Shown here: positions 59,483 to 64,000 of the stretch, one piece after another
How positions within the stretch are numbered: the first letter of the stretch is position 1
How the letters are laid out: each line of letters opens with the position of its first letter
Source of the DNA: Struthidea cinerea
Taxonomy: Eukaryota > Chordata > Aves > Passeriformes > Corcoracidae
Assembly: GCA_013397865.1 (NCBI GenBank)
Contig: VZTI01004043.1
Coordinates: 62,001 to 126,000 of the forward strand
Reading direction: 5' to 3'
DNA: 64,000 nucleotides
The notes under the pieces: model-generated
Told to the model about the DNA's origin: nothing
Database searches by the model: none
What the model saw: the letters and a program-made list of their open reading frames with translations, nothing else
Translations under genes and position numbers: made by a program

Positions 59483-62386
59483 TTTGTTTAGAGGGGCTAG
59501 AGGCAATTCAGAAAGTGTCTGGATTATTAGAGCATTAAGTGTAAACTACTGTGTGTAGTGATAAGTCCACATTATTTCTCATATTTTTATTTTCTTGTCA
59601 ATATAAAGTATGTGGTTACTTAATCTTCATTTCTTTCCCTTCTGTAACATTATAATAGCTACTTGTCAGTTATTCTTCCATGCATCACTAGTATGGAATA
59701 AAGATATACCATGCCTGTGCTTTCATTTCCCCTCTAGTATCTTCTATTACAACTGTTCAGCGGTTGTATTTCTGAATTTATTACGATTTTTAAAGTCCCA
59801 AAAATGGTTTAAAAGCAATAGTTTACAATACAGTAATTAACATCAGCACATGCTCATTGTCAGTTTTAAATTTACAGCTTTGAAACAATATTAAAATATT
59901 TGAATTAAAATTCTTTTGAGTTTTCCCTTCTGAACTTACACCTGCATGTAGTCCTATAAGATAAGGGCAATCAATGAGCATGGCAATGTTATATAAAATT
60001 GTAAGTCTCATTCTGGATGGTGTCTTCATTACATGCATGACTTTAACATTCAGACTTTGGCATTCTGATCTGGTAAGATGAAAAATATTTAAATCCTAAT
60101 TATACCATATTTATTCAGATAAAAGTTCTATAATTTACAGCTGTGAGTGTGTATATCAAACTAGACTATTCAGATTTCCTGTAAGCTTCTATACAAGAGT
60201 CCCTGTCCAGGTCAGTAAACCGAGTCGATTCTGAACAGAAGCCATCTGACTAACAAATTGCCAGGGTAATATCTCAGATATGTGTTAGAAGATAAAAATC
60301 TATTCATGGTGACTTAGAAATGTGCAACCCAATCCTACTATGTACAAAAAAAGTCATGTCTCTTTGATCAGATTTACTTAATCTAGATAAATTTAGAAAG
60401 CAATCAATGAATCTTGATGAATGAGAAGTCATTTCACAATTGGGTGCATAAATGCAAATCCACACTGTAAAAAATTATGCAGTTGCATCACTTTCAGGCA
60501 ATACCCCTGTGACCAAGTATATAAAATATGTTTGTGAGCACATGAAAGAAAAGTAGCAGGGAGCAAAAATCAGGTTTTCCATTGTGTCTTTTAAATTTTG
60601 TTGTTGAGAGAAGCATGTGATGTAGTTAAAAATTAAAATACATTTCAGGTGCTTGGAAGCCTTATTTATGTTCGGGATACCATCTTTCAGAAGAGTTATG
60701 CATCTCTTGAAGAGACGAAAGGTATCTAAATCCCTTGCAACCAAAGCCCACTGAAACAGAAAGCACTGATATACAGATGAAATATCCCCTCTGAATGTAA
60801 ACTTCTGGCTCCAAGGGTATGGTTTTGCTGTTAAGGTACAAAAAGTGTTTGTTCTGCAACCATCCTGTGCTGTCTCAACTAATGTTTTATTTTAATGTAT
60901 AGTGATAAAAACTGGCTGGTGATCCTTGTAAGGGAAACATGAAACCCCCCAAAATACAGTTGACAAATAATAATAGCTAAATAATTTGGTTTAGTGTCCT
61001 ATTTCCTTTTCAGACTGGTCCTGGATGAACAACATTTGTTAGATTAGTAATTTAAAGGCCTGAGTGCTATCAGCCTTGATGGTGGGAAGGACAAGTCTTG
61101 TCTGGGAGGAAAAGACATCCTGTGATCCCTATTAAAGGTAGTTTGCTCTCACTTTCGTGTGGGTTTTTTTCCCCACCCCTTCTTACTGGAGAGGGTAATG
61201 TTTTGAACTGAGAAAGATGTGATGACCACATTGAAGTCCCTATGTCAGGTGTGGTGTATCTTTATTCAAACTTAGAGTTTCATGGAAAAATAACTGACAA
61301 GTAGAGAAAGAAATAAGGTTTAAGTAACCACATAAAATAGTTCCAGACTCAAAAGACTTGACATTGATGAAACGTCCATGATATTTTTGCCCACCATCCT
61401 TACATAGGGAGAAGATATAAACTTCAGGTTATAGTATTTAATTGCTGATAACATGGAAATTAGAAAATAATGGAGAAATTATTTCCAAGTAGTTCTGTGT
61501 AGCTGTTGCTTTACGTCACCTTACTGGTGTCTTGTCTTGTTTGGCTCCTTGCACATAAATCTCATTCATCAAAACATTAACATTTAAGGTCAAATTCAAC
61601 AAATTGCTGAAGTTGCAATTCACTGCACTGAATTCAACTCAGTGAAGTGTTTTCCGTAAGTTTTTCGTAGCAACTGCAGTCTTTGTCCCTTTTATGTCAG
61701 AAGATGTCAAGTGAAAGTCATTAAACAGGATTAAAATTTAATTGCTTTCTTTTCCTTTTGAAAAGTGGACAAATATTACACAGTTAGTTTGTTTTCATAT
61801 TTGCCATCATGTACACATTTTTTGTTGTCTTCACTTGTTTCCTTTAAAAAGTTGTTTCAGTCCAAACCAGAAAAAATTAACAGAAGTGGTATAACCTGGA
61901 AATAAGCTCTCTACCAGCAATGGTACCTGCCAACATTTTAAATGACAGATGTTACCTACCGGTTCTTTTCTCAGAAAGCAGGTATTGCTGTTCAGGTAAC
62001 TGTCTATTTAGCCTCTTGGTGAAAAATACAGGTTGCATTGGATACCCCATCAATGGGCAGGCAATAGAGGGGCTCCTCAGCCTGTAAGGACTCTTTCTTC
62101 ATGTCTCCCTGAATCCGCTTCTCTCTTTATTAATCAGAAGAAGGGCTTTTGATGACTTTATTCTCAATAACTAGTAGGGGCAAAAAATTGTTTCAGGAAG
62201 AAGATATTTGCATTTGAACAACAATTAGTCCGTCCTTGAGAATGAGTGCGGCTATCAAATATTTCTATGCAATGCTATGTTGCATATATACCAAAAGTTC
62301 TTTGTCTTTTCTTGTGTCTTTATCTCTTTAGGAAGACAGAGAAAACATTTATAGATAATATAAATGGCAATTCTCATTTCTCATAT
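59483..62386. other. Unique AT-rich DNA, no gene seen
   Basis: No element recognised. Frames of 60-90 codons lack any domain. Confidence 0.5.
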
Positions 62387-62812
62387 TACAGAATCGCAGA
62401 ATCCCAAAATGGTTGAGGTTGGAAGGCACCACAGTGGGTCATCTGGTCCAACCTCTCTGCTCACGTAGGATCATCCCAGAGCACATGGCACAGGATTGCG
62501 TCCAGATGGTTCTGGAACATCTCCAGTGAGGGGGACTCCACACCCTCTCTGGATGATCTGTTCCAGTGCTCGGTCACTGCACAGGAACAAGTTCTTCCTC
62601 ATGTTCGGGAGGAACTTTCTGTGCATCAGTTTCGCCCATCGCCCCTTGTCCCATTTCTGGGCACCACCGAGCAGAGCCTGGTCCATGCTCTGACCCCTCC
62701 CTGCAGATACTGACAGACATGGATGAGGGCCCCTCTCAGTCATCTCTTCTCAAGGTTGAAGAGCCCCAGGTCCCTCAGCCTTTCCTCATAAGAGAGAGGC
62801 TCCAGTCCCTTA
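62387..62812 (-). mobile_element. CR1 LINE fragment, different subfamily
   Basis: A reverse CR1: TACAGAATCGCAGAATCCC, GTTGAGGTTGGAAGGCACC, TCATCTGGTCCAACCTCTCT, GGGGACTCCACACCCTCTCT, GTTCCAGTGCTCGGTCAC, AAGTTCTTCCTCATGTTC and CATCGCCCCTTGTCC, ending at CTCAGCCTTTCCTCATAAGA. The wording differs clearly from the 48/58-kb copies, so it is a separate subfamily. Confidence 0.93.
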
Positions 62813-64000
62813 ATACAGAAATAAAGAACAGTAATATAGAAATATGAAGAGCTTCTTTTAAACCACAAGGTACTGAACCCATTCTTGTATGTATAGGAGC
62901 TTTTTTAGAAATAGTCACACTAAAGTCATTAGGATCATGTGGGAGATAACATTATTGATCACGAGAAAGGATAACAGAAACTAGGCTGTAATGTGAATAA
63001 CAAGATTCAGAATTTCAGATCATAGTGTTTACATATCAAATCATCCATTAAGTCTTCTGGTAACTTGGTAATTAATTCAAAATCAATAGAGATTCTACTT
63101 CAAGGAGCTGAAACAGAGAAGAGAGTGCTAAAGCATGAGGGAATAGAGTTATGCAAGGTGACCTATTGAAAATTACATTCTAAATGCAGAAAATATCATC
63201 TATAATTTTTAAAATATGTCCGGAGTAGGCAATTTAGATAACTAAGTGCATATAATTTCAGAGGCAGTTATTTCATTTCTATCTCTATAACAGAAAGAAA
63301 TGTTTTCCTTGAAGCTGAAGTTTAACAGTACATAAGCATATCTTTGTCTTCATAACTCTGCAGAAAAATAAAGTGTATTTTTCATATTTTGAGCATAAGG
63401 AGTATAAAAATACTCTAGCAAGATGTAACAGGAATGCAAAGCCAGACAAACCTAAAAACTACCAAGCAATAAGACTTATCATAAAAGATGATAACTTCTT
63501 CCTTAAAGGTTAAGTTTGTTTATTATCCAACCTCTGACTTTACTTGCATGCACCAATTACATATTCTATATTTGTAATAAAGGCATTAGAAAACTGAAAC
63601 ACACTGAAGGCTCCACCAATTATTCTGATTCAAATCACACTTTTAAGTATTTAATAAAAGTTATAAAAGAAATAAAATTGCACAATGTATCACTTTTTAT
63701 TCATTATAAATTCTACCTGGTAATGGTAAGTGGAAATACTCTAATCCTAGAAAAGGAAATTTGTTCTCATCTTGTGCATTTAGAAGATATGAGTCATTGT
63801 TATTCCTTTTTCACTTTACAAGGTCAATTTGCTTTCTTCCTTGTGTGCAAGAGTATGCAGACTTCGTAAGAAGCAAAGCAACATCAGAAAAATGCAATTG
63901 TAAAACCGTTAAGTAGTAGCATAACAAAATAATACTTTTGGATGTAAACTCCAAATTAACCTAAAAGCAGAATAACTGAGATTCAAAATCAATTCAGTGC
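62813..64000. other. Unique AT-rich DNA, no gene seen
   Basis: A 117-codon frame at 63516-63869 shows no recognisable domain. No repeat family seen. Confidence 0.5.

Noticed and set aside
1..64000. CRISPR arrays, operons, phage or other prokaryotic defence systems
   Set aside because: The repeat content is clearly avian nuclear DNA. No array of spaced direct repeats or clustered long open frames exists.

Overview
The window looks like AT-rich, non-coding avian nuclear DNA, most likely from a passerine. The case rests on repeats: at least ten CR1 LINE pieces with the bird-type 3' end (runs related to GATTCTATGATTC next to GGTTGGA/TCCAACC), and nine solo long terminal repeats (LTRs) of bird endogenous retroviruses, several of passerine type. 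I found no protein-coding exon, tRNA, rRNA, CRISPR or bacterial feature. Outside LTRs the longest open frames are about 160 codons, and none resembles a known protein. The only recognisable protein signal is the decayed C-terminal end of CR1 ORF2 inside several CR1 copies. The species and the passerine call are inferences from repeat types recalled from memory, not from a database search.

Layout. 1-10.1 kb: unique AT-rich DNA with two old CR1 pieces (3.8 and 7.6 kb), a T21 tract and a GTTTG array. 10.1-10.6 kb: a minus-strand solo LTR. 10.6-18.7 kb: mostly unique, with one CR1 (13.1 kb), a 105-bp-period duplication and a 21-bp perfect palindrome. 18.7-23.0 kb: the densest repeat cluster, with three different solo LTRs, the last inserted into a CR1 that can be read on both sides of it. 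23.0-30.3 kb: unique. 30.3-31.9 kb: a minus-strand LTR and a CR1. 36.9-39.7 kb: an old ERVL-type LTR and a CR1. 41.8-42.9 kb: an LTR with an exact target-site duplication that contains the only assembly gap (351 N). 47.0-52.8 kb: a young-looking minus-strand LTR, three CR1s and a TCTA microsatellite. 53.7-54.6 kb: another passerine-type LTR. 54.6-64 kb: unique DNA with two more CR1s.

Function. Nothing here works as a gene set. The window is best read as a gene desert or the inside of a very large intron. The GC-rich islands are almost all LTRs, which carry old promoter and polyadenylation signals. A few short stretches (near 15.7, 17.2, 41.0 and 57.0 kb) contain palindromes or clusters of homeodomain/SOX-like words and could be enhancers, but that is speculation until conservation is checked. 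I did not find an undescribed biological system. The best leads are the gap hidden inside an LTR, the nested and inverted repeat pairs, the LTRs with unusual 3' ends, and the strand-biased G/T tracts.
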